The notes under the pieces: generated by a model
Told to the model about the DNA's origin: nothing
What the model saw: only the letters and a program-made list of their open reading frames with translations
Databases searched by the model: none
NCBI GenBank assembly: GCA_021733795.1
Contig: JAIPKB010000020.1
Location: 1-47,812 of the forward strand
Source: Akkermansiaceae bacterium
GTDB lineage: Bacteria; Verrucomicrobiota; Verrucomicrobiia; Verrucomicrobiales; Akkermansiaceae
DNA: 47,812 nucleotides
Reading direction: 5' to 3'
Made by a program: the position numbers and the translations under genes
In this document: positions 9,333 to 17,140 of the stretch, piece after piece
Numbering within the stretch: position 1 is the stretch's first letter
Layout of the letters: every line of letters starts with the position of its first letter

Positions 9333-9545
9333 CGCCTCATCCTTGATTTCCTGTATTTTACTTGAGGATAATCCGGCTTCGTCTGGGACTGAGGTTTGAT
9401 TCAGATCATTCTTTAATCGAGTCGCGCGATCCTTGTGCTGCCATTGTCTGGTGCGACGATCCTGGCCGACTGGCGGCGGATGTCGGACACTGTGCCCCTT
9501 CCAGCCAAACACCCTGGGTTCTGGCCGGAATGCGGACGAATTTTA

Positions 9546-9575
9546 TTGACGGGTGGGGCCGCAAGGCTGTAAATT
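9546..9575 (+). promoter_or_regulatory. sigma-70-like promoter of the SHD1 gene
   Basis: TTGACG (9546-9551) and TAAATT (9570-9575) are separated by 18 bases and lie about 85 bases upstream of the ATG at 9661. This is one of the better -35/-10 matches in the window, and it occurs exactly where the base composition falls. It fits a gene that brings its own promoter. Confidence 0.45.
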
Positions 9576-9660
9576 GAATCTGCAAGCGCATGTGAGTGAA
9601 TTTCCAGTGGTGCCAAGACACATGGAATTGGTAGAAAATGCATTTAACATCACCTCCGTC

Positions 9661-10191
9661 ATGAGAACTCTGTTAGTCGCACTGTTGCTTATTGTTCCAT
9701 TTTTTTCAGTCTATTCGGAAGAATTTAGATTGTGGCATGAAAATGGCACTGAGCGCACAATTGTTGCAAGGTTGGTTGGCAAGGATGATACTGCCGAGAC
9801 CGCCTCATTGATGCTCAAGAATACTAAGACTATCAAAATGGATATAGCCAAGCTATCCGAGGAAGATCAGGAGTACATCAACAAGTGGATGAAACCGATT
9901 GCGCCAAAGGATCAATTGACTGTAAGAGTGGTCAAGAGTGGCAATCTTCCAGGTGGATATACCAAGGAGTTGGCAATTGATATTGTGGCGGGTGCAGATG
10001 ACGTTCAGCTTGAAGCCTCGTGTGAATGTTCTGCGGGTGAAAAAATTCAAGAAACAATAAGTGCGGGAGAGACACGAACATTTCCTCTAAGCTGCCACAA
10101 CAGGTACATTGTTCGTCTGTACGCTGAGGATCTGACTCTTTTAGACGAAGAAACCTCTACGAAAAAGACTGGCGTCAGCAAGGCTAAGTGA
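9661..10191 (+). CDS. exported SHD1-domain protein, low GC
   Basis: The 176-residue product starts with a Sec signal peptide (MRTLLVALLLIVPFFSVYS, cleavage near SEE). Residues about 22-78 match the SHD1 (Sla1 homology domain 1) pattern often found in exported planctomycete/verrucomicrobial proteins: FRLWHENGTERTIVARLV, a LMLKNTKTIKMDIAKL strand pair and LSEEDQEYINKW. The rest (about 80-176) is a beta-rich domain with two cysteines in ASCECSAGE and one in LSCHN. The ATG at 9661 is chosen because it begins the signal peptide; the open frame extends to 9553 without one. Base composition is far lower in GC than both neighbours, suggesting recent acquisition or relaxed expression. Its partner and role are unknown. 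Confidence 0.75.
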   Translation: MRTLLVALLLIVPFFSVYSEEFRLWHENGTERTIVARLVGKDDTAETASLMLKNTKTIKMDIAKLSEEDQEYINKWMKPIAPKDQLTVRVVKSGNLPGGYTKELAIDIVAGADDVQLEASCECSAGEKIQETISAGETRTFPLSCHNRYIVRLYAEDLTLLDEETSTKKTGVSKAK

Positions 10192-10212
10192 GCGACTGGC
10201 ATTTGTCGCCTG

Positions 10213-10456
10213 ATGGAAAGAGAGGGGGTCGACGAGCAGGGGCAGCGGGTGGAGAAGGTGGAGAGGTATCGGGTGAGGTATTTTTCGGATGGGGCGGTGT
10301 TGGGGTTCGGGATTTTGTCAATGGGTTGTCTGAGGCGTGCCGTTGGCGCTTCGGTCCAGGAGAAAGAACGGAGCAAGGCCGATGCGCGGAGCGGCGAGCG
10401 GCGCGAAGGGGGTATTGTGGAGTGCGCGGGATTTGCGGGTGGGGGTGGAGGGGTAG
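10213..10456 (+). pseudogene. C-terminal remnant of a Y1/RAYT-type transposase, frameshifted
   Basis: Three reading frames in succession give pieces homologous to the end of the transposase fragment at 25014: RYRVRYFSDGAVLG in the first, FVNGLSEACRWRFG in the second, then GARPMRGAASGAKG and WSARDLRVGVEG before TAG 10454-10456 in the third. At least two frameshifts are therefore needed, and the catalytic N-terminus is absent. The stop is 7 bases from the convergent end of the ABC-F gene. Confidence 0.8.
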
Positions 10457-10463
10457 CGAGACC

Positions 10464-12446
10464 TCAGTCCTCCGGCACGCCGAGTCTGGCGCGGACCTTG
10501 GCGAGTTCGTCGGATAGGTCGCCCCAGCGGCTGTAGGCGTTTTCGAGCGATTGCATGACCTGCTCGATGGCGACCGAGGTCTCGCGGAGTTTGTCGGAGT
10601 CCGCGACGCATTCGTCGCTGGACAGGTGGTTTGTTAGGGCGAATTGTGCCGCCTCCATTTTGGCGATGCGGGCTTCGAGTTCGGCCAGTTCGGTTTCCAG
10701 CGGCTTGAGCTGCTTGTTGCGCATTTCCCGGATTTCGGCGTCGATCCGGCGCTGGTCCTTGCGGGAAGTCGCCGGGGCGGTGCCGGCGGCTGACGAGCTG
10801 CGGACCGGCTGCCGGGCAAAGGCGGCGCGGGCTTCGTCGGCCGCGGTTTTCTCCAGGTAATAGCTGATGTTGCCGTGATAGAGGGTGGGCTGGCGGCCGG
10901 GGCGGAACTCGAGGGTCCTGCTCACCAGCGGATCGAGGAACGAGCGGTTGTGGGAAACGATCAGCACGCTGCCGGGGTAGTCGATCAGCGCGCGCTGGAG
11001 CACGTCCTGCGACTGCATGTCGAGGTGATTGGTCGGTTCGTCGAGGATCAGGAAGTTCGCCGGGGTGAGCAGCATGCAGACCAGCGCCACCCGCGAGCGC
11101 TCGCCGCCGGAGAGGACGCCCACCCGCTTGAACACGTCGTCGCCGCGGAACAGGAAGCAACCTAACAGGTTGCGCGCGTGGGGCAGGCTTTCCCGGCTGG
11201 CGGCGCGCTCGACGGTTTCCAGGACGGTTAGATCGGGTTCGAGTTCGTCCGAGTGGTTTTGGGAGAAAAACGAGACCGCCACCTTGTGGCCGAAGGCGTG
11301 GCTGCCGGCGTCCGGGGCCTCTTGGGCGGTGATGATCCGGCAGAAGGTGGATTTGCCCGCGCCATTGGGTCCCACGATCGCGAATTTCTCGCCCTTGTTG
11401 ATTTCGAAATCAAAGCCGCTGAACACGTTGAGCGCGCCATAGCTTTTGGCCACACCTTCCAGTTTGCCCACCAGATGGCCGGACGGCGGGGGTGGCGGAA
11501 ATTTGAAATTCATCACCGCATCCGCCTGTTCGGGTGCGGGGATTCGCTCGATTTTCGCCAGCAGCTTGATCCGGGACTGGACCAGGGTGGCCTTGTTGGC
11601 GGAAGCGCGGAAGCGGTCGATAAACCGCTTGTGGTCGGTGATTTCCCGTTGCTGGGCCAGGTATTGCTTGAGCAGGGTTTCGCGGCGCAGTACGGATTCG
11701 CGCTCGTAGTAGCTGAAATTTCCCGCGTATTCCTCGGCCCGTCCGTGGTGGAAGGCGATCGTCCGGGTGCAGAGGGTGTCCAACAAGCCGCGGTCGTGCG
11801 AAATGAGCAGGATCACTCCGGGGTAGTTGACGAGGTATTGCTCGACCCATAGTTGGGTGTCCAGATCGAGGTGATTGGTGGGTTCGTCCAAGAGCAGCAC
11901 CTCCGGTTCCTGGAGGAATAGCTTGGCCATCGCGATCCGCATCTGCCAGCCGCCGGAGAACTCGGAGCAGTCGCGTTGGAAATCCTCCCGCTTGAAACCC
12001 AGCCCCTGGAGCACGGATTCGATTCGCGGTTTCATCTGCTCCGGGTTGGTGCCGTCCAGTTGGAGTTCCAGTCCGCCGATCTCGTCGAGCATTTCGGCGT
12101 AGGGCGAGGACCGGGGGTCCAGGTGGGTCAGTTCCTTGGAAAGCCGGTCGATTTTCTCCCGCAGGGCCACGGATTCGCCGAAGGCCGACTCGGTTTCGAC
12201 CCAGAGGGTTCGCCCGCGGACGTGGATGCCTTCCTGCGGCAGGTAGCCGATGCGGGTGCCCTTGGGGGCGTGGATGAGTCCGGCGCTGGGAGGTTGCAGG
12301 CCGGCGATGCATTTCATGAGGGTGGTTTTGCCCGCGCCGTTGTGGCCGGCGAAGGCAATCCGCTCGCGCGGTTGCACGGAAAACGACAGGTCGCTAAAAA
12401 GCACCCTGGCACCAAATTCAACTCGAAGTGACTGAACGGAAATCAT
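10464..12446 (-). CDS. ABC-F family ATPase (Uup/YheS-like)
   Basis: The 660-residue product has two ABC domains in one chain and no membrane segments, the ABC-F arrangement whose members act on the ribosome in translation. Walker A sites are GHNGAGKTT and GPNGAGKST, signatures FSGGWQMRIA and LSGGERSRVAL, and Walker B blocks LLLDEPTNHLDLD and LILDEPTNHLD. The inter-domain linker carries the KRFIDRFRASANKATLVQSR block typical of the family. The last ~100 residues are charged and heptad-like (MRNKQLKPLETELAELEARI), a C-terminal coiled coil as in Uup. The ATG at 12446 (MISVQSLRVEFGA) is preferred over the GTG at 12464. Its exact role cannot be decided from sequence. Confidence 0.92.
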   Translation of the reverse strand: MISVQSLRVEFGARVLFSDLSFSVQPRERIAFAGHNGAGKTTLMKCIAGLQPPSAGLIHAPKGTRIGYLPQEGIHVRGRTLWVETESAFGESVALREKIDRLSKELTHLDPRSSPYAEMLDEIGGLELQLDGTNPEQMKPRIESVLQGLGFKREDFQRDCSEFSGGWQMRIAMAKLFLQEPEVLLLDEPTNHLDLDTQLWVEQYLVNYPGVILLISHDRGLLDTLCTRTIAFHHGRAEEYAGNFSYYERESVLRRETLLKQYLAQQREITDHKRFIDRFRASANKATLVQSRIKLLAKIERIPAPEQADAVMNFKFPPPPPSGHLVGKLEGVAKSYGALNVFSGFDFEINKGEKFAIVGPNGAGKSTFCRIITAQEAPDAGSHAFGHKVAVSFFSQNHSDELEPDLTVLETVERAASRESLPHARNLLGCFLFRGDDVFKRVGVLSGGERSRVALVCMLLTPANFLILDEPTNHLDMQSQDVLQRALIDYPGSVLIVSHNRSFLDPLVSRTLEFRPGRQPTLYHGNISYYLEKTAADEARAAFARQPVRSSSAAGTAPATSRKDQRRIDAEIREMRNKQLKPLETELAELEARIAKMEAAQFALTNHLSSDECVADSDKLRETSVAIEQVMQSLENAYSRWGDLSDELAKVRARLGVPED

Positions 12447-12532
12447 CGGACGCGGTGATTGCACGGTTCCGCGCCGAGGTCAACGCCGGAAACGCGGGGG
12501 TATATGACAATGGAGTCAAAATTCCGCAAGCA

Positions 12533-12563
12533 CAGGCAGGGACCGGTCTCCGAGCGGTCCGGC
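12533..12563 (-). repeat. REP-like palindrome, copy 1 (inverted)
   Basis: Read on the minus strand it is GCCGGACCGCTCGGAGACCG followed by GTCCCTGCCTG. GGACCG and CGGTCC form the outer stem, with CTC/GAG inside. It faces copy 2 at 12682 with 118 bases between them; copy 3 is at 26292. The similarity extends some tens of bases on each side (GCGG-CCCCGCC before, a GTCAT-like end after). Confidence 0.7.
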
Positions 12564-12681
12564 GGGGGCGAGACCGCACTTCCATCCAATCCCAAGCCAC
12601 CCGGCCCGTCCGTCCGCACCCATTCCCGATCGGGATGTCGGCGACCCCACGCCGTTTTTCCCGCGCACGGGGCTGTTCCCA

Positions 12682-12712
12682 GCCGGACCGCCCGGAGGTC
12701 GGTCCCTGCCTG
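12682..12712 (+). repeat. REP-like palindrome, copy 2
   Basis: GCCGGACCGCCCGGAGGTCG followed by GTCCCTGCCTG repeats copy 1 in the opposite orientation and copy 3 in the same one. Downstream, TTTTGTCATGCACCCG matches TTCTGTCATGCATCCG after copy 3, so the conserved unit is about 80 bases rather than only the hairpin. Confidence 0.7.
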
Positions 12713-12840
12713 CGGTTCCCGGGGTGGCGGGGCGGTTGACTTTTTTGTCATGCACCCGAAACGCGGTTGCATCCATGCCCGGGCTTGCCCACCGCCGGTT
12801 TTTGCGCTAAACTAATCGCTGGTTACTGCGCCTATCCCCT

Positions 12841-12868
12841 CCCGACTCCCGACTCCCGACTCCCGACT
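12841..12868 (+). repeat. heptamer tandem repeat (CCCGACT)x4
   Basis: Four perfect copies of CCCGACT occur about 70 bases before the hydrolase start. Such a short perfect array can change copy number by slippage and could alter promoter spacing, although no promoter elements are recognised around it. Confidence 0.8.
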
Positions 12869-12933
12869 CCTACCTCCTCCCCTCATTCACGATCGACGGT
12901 CACAGACCGCCGCTACAACGCGCTCTCCATTTC

Positions 12934-13800
12934 ATGCTCCCCTCCGCCCGTCCCCGCTCGATGGTCTTGCAGTTTTGCAAGTGGTTGCTGGTTGTTTGCA
13001 GTCTGCTGGTGATCATTCCGATGGCGTTTCTCACCGGCTGCCAGTCCAAGTTGATCTATTTCCCCCGGGCTTATCCACCAGGCGTGCCCGCATGGTGGGC
13101 CAATGAAACCCAGGGGAAGCCGCTCGACTACACCACCAGCCAGGGCCGGCAACGGGCATTTCTGTTAGGAAACCGGACGAATCCGGAACATTTGTGGATT
13201 GTCTGCGCGGGCAATGCCACGCTGGCCCTCGAGTGGTCGCCATGGCTGCGGGCCAACGCACCGGGCGACGATGCCTGGCTGCTGGTGGATTTCCCCGGCT
13301 ACGGTGATTGTGAGGGGAGCCCCAGCCCCGGTCGGATCCGGGAGTCTTTCAAAAAGGTGCTGCCCGTCGCCGCCGCCGAACTCGGTTGGTCGCTGCCGGC
13401 GGACTCGGGCAAACTCCGGTTTTTCGGTCACAGTCTGGGAGCCGCCGCGTGTTTGATTGCGGCCACCGACCACCACATTCAACAAGGTGTGCTGGTGTCG
13501 CCCTTTACCAGCACGATGGACATGGCGCGCGAGGTGGTCGGTCTGCCGGTGGGTTTTCTCATCTGGCACCGCTATGACAACGTGGGCAGGTTGGACGAAC
13601 TGACCACCGCCGGTCCGGCGAAAATCATCATGCTTCACGGCACGGCCGACGAGGTGATTCCGGTGGAGATGGGCCGTCGGTTGGCCGCCCGCCACCCGGG
13701 AACGGTCAGGTTGCATGAAATCAAGGGCGGGCATCACAACGATCTGAATGAGGTCGCCCGTGCCGAGTTGATCGAGGCGATCCGCGAGGCAGGCCGCTGA
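12934..13800 (+). CDS. alpha/beta hydrolase lipoprotein
   Basis: The 288-residue product has an N-terminal membrane segment ending in the lipobox LTGC (Cys36), so it is probably a lipoprotein outside the cytoplasm. The alpha/beta hydrolase fold is shown by the nucleophile elbow GHSLGA (Ser167), the LVDFPGYGDCEGSP oxyanion region, the acid loop LHGTADEVIP (Asp239) and the catalytic His in GGHHND (267/268). It resembles the YjgA/Bem46-like group of uncharacterised esterases or peptidases; the substrate is unknown. The ATG at 12934 begins the frame used here. An ATG at 12961 (codon 10) would keep the signal intact and is an equally possible start. A hairpin lies 157 bases after the stop. Confidence 0.85.
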   Translation: MLPSARPRSMVLQFCKWLLVVCSLLVIIPMAFLTGCQSKLIYFPRAYPPGVPAWWANETQGKPLDYTTSQGRQRAFLLGNRTNPEHLWIVCAGNATLALEWSPWLRANAPGDDAWLLVDFPGYGDCEGSPSPGRIRESFKKVLPVAAAELGWSLPADSGKLRFFGHSLGAAACLIAATDHHIQQGVLVSPFTSTMDMAREVVGLPVGFLIWHRYDNVGRLDELTTAGPAKIIMLHGTADEVIPVEMGRRLAARHPGTVRLHEIKGGHHNDLNEVARAELIEAIREAGR

Positions 13801-13956
13801 GACATCAGCAAGGGGTTCGAGTATTCGACACAAACGGCCCGCATTTTCACGAATGGTCAGGGTGGCGTGGTCACGACCTTGAGCCGGGCGAAGAGAGCTT
13901 GTCGCCGCCTGCGGTACCGGAGACTGCGGTCTCGACCTTCCCGGTCCCCTCAACGA

Positions 13957-13989
13957 CAATCCCCGCCACCTTGCGAGTGACGGGGATTG
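13957..13989. terminator. bidirectional hairpin between convergent genes
   Basis: CAATCCCCG (13957-13965) pairs perfectly with CGGGGATTG (13981-13989); after one mismatch CAC/GTG extends the stem, leaving a 7-base loop. It sits between the convergent hydrolase and mdh genes, 31 bases from the mdh stop, where a bidirectional terminator is expected. No strong T run is present on either side. Confidence 0.5.
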
Positions 13990-14020
13990 CTGGATTGGGG
14001 ATGAGATAGAGGTCCTGGAT

Positions 14021-15010
14021 TTAGCCCGGGATCAGGTCCTTGACGGCCTCGCGCTCTTCCTTGAGTTCGGTGATGGAGGCATCGATTTTCTCACGGCTGA
14101 AGGCATCGATCGGCAGGCCTTGGACGACTTCCCACTTGCCGTTTTCGAGGGTGCGGATGGGCATCGAGGCGATGAGGCCTTGTTCGATGCCATAGGAACC
14201 ATCCGAACAAACGGCGACGGAGTGCCAGTCGCCGGCCGGGGTGGGGGTGCAGAGGCTGATGACGGTGTCGAGCGCGGCATTGGCGGCGGAGGCGGCGGAG
14301 GATGCGCCGCGGGCCTTGATGATGGCGGCACCACGCTGCTGGACGGTGGCGATGAACTCACCCTTGAGCCATTCCACATGGGAGATGACATCGGTGGCCG
14401 GGCGGCCCTGGATTTTGGCGTTGGTGAAATCCGGGTATTGGGTGGCGGAGTGATTGCCCCAGATGCACAGGTTGGTGATCTTGGACGGGTGGACGGACGC
14501 TTTTTTGGCCAATTGGCTCTTGGCGCGGTTTTCGTCGAGGCGGGTCATCGCGAAGAAACGGTCGCTGGAAACGCCGGTTGCATTGGACATGGCGATGAGG
14601 GCGTTGGTGTTGCAGGGGTTGCCGACGACCAGGACGCGGATATCCTTGGCGGCATTGCGGGCGATCGCCTGGCCTTGGCCGGTGAAGATCTTGCCGTTGA
14701 TTCCGAGCAGGTCGCCGCGCTCCATTCCGGCCTTGCGGGGGACGGATCCCACCAGCAACGCCCAGTTGGCACCGCGGAAGCCCTCGTTGAGATCGGCGGT
14801 GGCAATCACCTCGTGGAGCAGGGGGAAGGCGCAGTCGTCGAGTTCCATCACCACGCCGGCCAGGGCGGGCAGGGCGGGCTCGATTTCAATGAGGCGCAGG
14901 TTGACGGGTTGATCCGGGCCGAAAACGGAACCGGAGGCGATGCGGAACAACAGTGCGTAGCCGATTTGGCCGGCGGCACCCGTGATGGAGACAGTGATGG
15001 GATCCTTCAT
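14021..15010 (-). CDS. mdh: malate dehydrogenase
   Basis: The 329-residue product interconverts malate and oxaloacetate with NAD(H) in the cytoplasm (TCA cycle). It belongs to the group with the NAD-binding start [19 protein letters not shown], like cytosolic-type and many bacterial malate dehydrogenases of about 325-330 residues. Other marks are the [15 protein letters not shown] loop with substrate-binding Arg, [25 protein letters not shown] and the catalytic His in [13 protein letters not shown]. The ATG at 15010 gives the standard length. It is a single gene, convergent with the hydrolase and divergent from the zinc-ribbon gene at 15206. Confidence 0.95.
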   Translation of the reverse strand: MKDPITVSITGAAGQIGYALLFRIASGSVFGPDQPVNLRLIEIEPALPALAGVVMELDDCAFPLLHEVIATADLNEGFRGANWALLVGSVPRKAGMERGDLLGINGKIFTGQGQAIARNAAKDIRVLVVGNPCNTNALIAMSNATGVSSDRFFAMTRLDENRAKSQLAKKASVHPSKITNLCIWGNHSATQYPDFTNAKIQGRPATDVISHVEWLKGEFIATVQQRGAAIIKARGASSAASAANAALDTVISLCTPTPAGDWHSVAVCSDGSYGIEQGLIASMPIRTLENGKWEVVQGLPIDAFSREKIDASITELKEEREAVKDLIPG

Positions 15011-15205
15011 AATGTGATTTTAGCTTGCGGCGGGAGCAATGGGACCAAGGCGTCGATTCGTCAACGACGAACCGGGTTTTCAGAAAAAATGCAAGGTTTT
15101 TGGCATGATCAGCGGGCTTGGCGGACGGAAGACCTCACGCGTGGCCGTGCGAATTTTGGACACGGTTTTGCTTGCGATCGGGTGAACGGCCGGGCAGGGT
15201 GGGGC

Positions 15206-16426
15206 GTGTCCGAGACCAGTAAAAGAGCCAGGCGGTGGAGTGGATATGTTTGCCCGGATTGTCGGTATGTTTTCCGTGTGCCGAGAGAGCACGACGGCAG
15301 GGGTTTGGTTTGTCCGAGTTGTCGGCGGCTGTTGCGGATTCCATTGGCGGGCGAGCCGACGGGTCTGCTGGTGATGGAACGTCCGGAGGAGGCCGGGGCC
15401 AAACCCGGAAGCCAAACGGCCGGTGGTGGGGGACACCCGCGCGGCGATGGCGATGGCGATGGCGATGGCGAAATGCGGCGTCACCGGGTGAGAAAGCGCC
15501 GGAATGCGGCGTCCGGTGACGGCGAGGGCCCGTCTTGGGAACACGGAACCAGCGGGGCCCATCGCTCGGGGCGGAGCGAGCGGCGGCGGATGCGCTGGAT
15601 GCTGACGGGGGGCATTGCATTGTTTGTGGCAATGGTGGTGGGGCTGGTGCTGGCGTTTAAGAACAGCGGCGACGACCACATCGTGTCCGCGGGAGACGGG
15701 GGGGAGACCCAACCGGCCAAGGAGGAACCCCCGGCGGCGGCAGCGGCCGGGATCGAGCTGCCAGCGTTGATGAAACGTTCGGAGGCGGAATTGTTGGTGG
15801 AAGCGGAGCCTCTGGCGCGGAAGTTTCTGGAGGCCCGGACGGCGGCCGAACTGCTGGAAGTGGTGAGCCATCCGGAGCGGGTGGCGGCGCGGATGCGGCG
15901 GGAGTACCCGGATGGAAAAGTGGTGCCGCCGGGGATGGTGGAGTTCGCTGCGGGCCAAGGCGTGGCGTACGCCGGCGCCGCGGCCACGATCAATGTGAGA
16001 ACGACTGATTACGAACTGCGGCAGTTGGATTTCGTGGAATCGGCGGAAGGGCTCAAGATCAGTTGGGAGAGCTGGGTCGGCTGGTGCGAGATGAGCTGGA
16101 CCGAGTTCCTGGAGCAGCGGCCGACCGAACCGCAGTTGTGCCGGGTGGTGATGCGCAAGGTGGACTATTACAACTTTGATTTCACGGATGACAGCAGGTG
16201 GCGTTCCTATCAACTGGAGTCGGTGGATGGCAAATGGAAGGTGTATGGCTACGTGGAGCGGGATTCGGTGCTGGATGGAAGACTCCAGATGGATCCGGAT
16301 GCCAGCGCGGTGCTGAGAATCCTGAAACTGCGGTTTCCAGACGATCCGGCGGGCCGGGGCAAGCAGGTGCTCATCTCGGAGTTTGCCACCGACGGCTGGG
16401 TGGAGCCGGATGCGGGACAGTCATGA
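15206..16426 (+). CDS. zinc-ribbon membrane protein of unknown function
   Basis: The 406-residue product starts with two CxxC pairs, CPDC (16-19) and CPSC (36-39), forming a zinc ribbon. A low-complexity linker GDGDGDGDGE follows, from a (GGCGAT)x4 repeat at 15443-15466, then a basic stretch and one membrane segment (about 131-151). The C-terminal half (about 180-406) is a soluble domain with alternating strands and aromatic residues, not a family I recognise. The frame is open far upstream over mdh. The GTG at 15206 is chosen because a purine-rich AGGGTGGGG precedes it and it leaves a short N-terminus before the zinc ribbon; GTG 15182 is an alternative. This layout (zinc ribbon, linker, one TM, outer domain) recurs in Verrucomicrobia. 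Confidence 0.7.
   Translation: MSETSKRARRWSGYVCPDCRYVFRVPREHDGRGLVCPSCRRLLRIPLAGEPTGLLVMERPEEAGAKPGSQTAGGGGHPRGDGDGDGDGEMRRHRVRKRRNAASGDGEGPSWEHGTSGAHRSGRSERRRMRWMLTGGIALFVAMVVGLVLAFKNSGDDHIVSAGDGGETQPAKEEPPAAAAAGIELPALMKRSEAELLVEAEPLARKFLEARTAAELLEVVSHPERVAARMRREYPDGKVVPPGMVEFAAGQGVAYAGAAATINVRTTDYELRQLDFVESAEGLKISWESWVGWCEMSWTEFLEQRPTEPQLCRVVMRKVDYYNFDFTDDSRWRSYQLESVDGKWKVYGYVERDSVLDGRLQMDPDASAVLRILKLRFPDDPAGRGKQVLISEFATDGWVEPDAGQS
15443..15466 (+). repeat. hexamer tandem repeat (GGCGAT)x4 inside CDS
   Basis: Four perfect hexamers encode the alternating Gly-Asp linker between the zinc ribbon and the membrane segment. Because the unit is six bases, copy-number change would lengthen the linker without a frameshift. 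Confidence 0.85.
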
Positions 16427-16943
16427 TCGCGCCGACCCGACCGCCTTGGAACGCACACTCCTCGCTGGCGGGTGAATGGGAGGTGGAATCCCGCAGCAGG
16501 TCAAACCGGCAGCCGCAATACATGCAGGTGAATTGTTGGGTGAAAATCGTGCTGAGTACCGCACTCACACCATGGTTCATGCTCGGCAGGCACACCGCAT
16601 TGGCATGAGGTCGCGCCCCGGTGTGCATCAGCGGAGAACCCTTGCACAGCGGGCAGAGGGCCGCTTTCCGCTTGAACAAGGCGACCAGCCAGCTGGCCAC
16701 CGTCAATGCCAGACAAATCACCAGGGCCGGCGTGGTGTGCTGGGTGGGTCGCAAGACCAGCAGCACGGCACAAGTGGCGGCGGCGAGCAGGCAGAGATAG
16801 TGGACCGCCGCAGCGGTTCCGGCGGCGACGAACGGCTGTTTGTGCCGGATCGAACGAGCTCTCGCTGCTAATCTTTTGTGGCAATGGGGGGGGGCATGAC
16901 AATCAGGCTCTGGGTAATATTGTGCTTCCAGGAAAGTTAGCAT
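16371..16943 (-). CDS. small membrane protein with zinc ribbon
   Basis: The 190-residue product has two hydrophobic segments in tandem (about residues 40-65 and 72-90: AAAVHYLCLLAAATCAVLLVL and LVICLALTVASWLVALF), then a zinc-ribbon-like pair CPLC ... CMYC separated by about 45 residues, with MNHGVSAVLSTIFTQQFTC between. I do not know a named family. The only ATG giving the full membrane part is at 16943. The coding end overlaps the convergent zinc-ribbon gene (15206-16426) by 56 bases. The overlap, and the lack of an upstream ribosome-binding site, keep confidence moderate. Confidence 0.6.
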   Translation of the reverse strand: MLTFLEAQYYPEPDCHAPPHCHKRLAARARSIRHKQPFVAAGTAAAVHYLCLLAAATCAVLLVLRPTQHTTPALVICLALTVASWLVALFKRKAALCPLCKGSPLMHTGARPHANAVCLPSMNHGVSAVLSTIFTQQFTCMYCGCRFDLLRDSTSHSPASEECAFQGGRVGAIMTVPHPAPPSRRWQTPR

Positions 16944-17085
16944 ATCTTAACCTTCTGTCAACAATTATTTCTTGAAAAGTGCAATTTCAGTATTTTTCCA
17001 ATTTCCGGCGGTGACTGATGACGGTTCGGCGGCGAATTCTCCGGAATTTCACGCAATTTCAATCAGGCTTTCACGTCGGGGATTT

Positions 17086-17117
17086 CCACTTGTTCCGTCA
17101 ACCACTTGTTCCGTCAA
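17086..17117 (+). repeat. 16-bp perfect tandem repeat before exosortase gene
   Basis: CCACTTGTTCCGTCAA occurs twice head to tail (17086-17101 and 17102-17117), ending 23 bases before the exosortase ATG. It might be a duplicated regulator site or a recent slippage event. Confidence 0.85.
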
Positions 17118-17140
17118 CCCGATTTGAACTCCACCATTCC

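Larger units (their letters stand above)
12447..12933. other. repeat-rich intergenic region between divergent genes
   Basis: This 487-bp gap contains no gene but two facing copies of a REP-like palindrome (12533-12563 and 12682-12712) and a 7-bp tandem repeat (12841-12868), listed separately. Short frames here have the biased composition of the repeats. Promoters for the divergent ABC-F and hydrolase genes must lie here, but none is clear. Confidence 0.55.

Noticed and set aside
10188..10517. Intact gene in the interval between the SHD1 and ABC-F genes
   Set aside because: Family similarity jumps through three frames, so the interval is a frameshifted remnant rather than one reading frame.
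14120..15205. Long plus-strand open frame over mdh, continuous with the zinc-ribbon gene
   Set aside because: It is antisense to the strongly supported malate dehydrogenase and has Gly-rich, repetitive composition; the real start of the zinc-ribbon gene lies near 15206.
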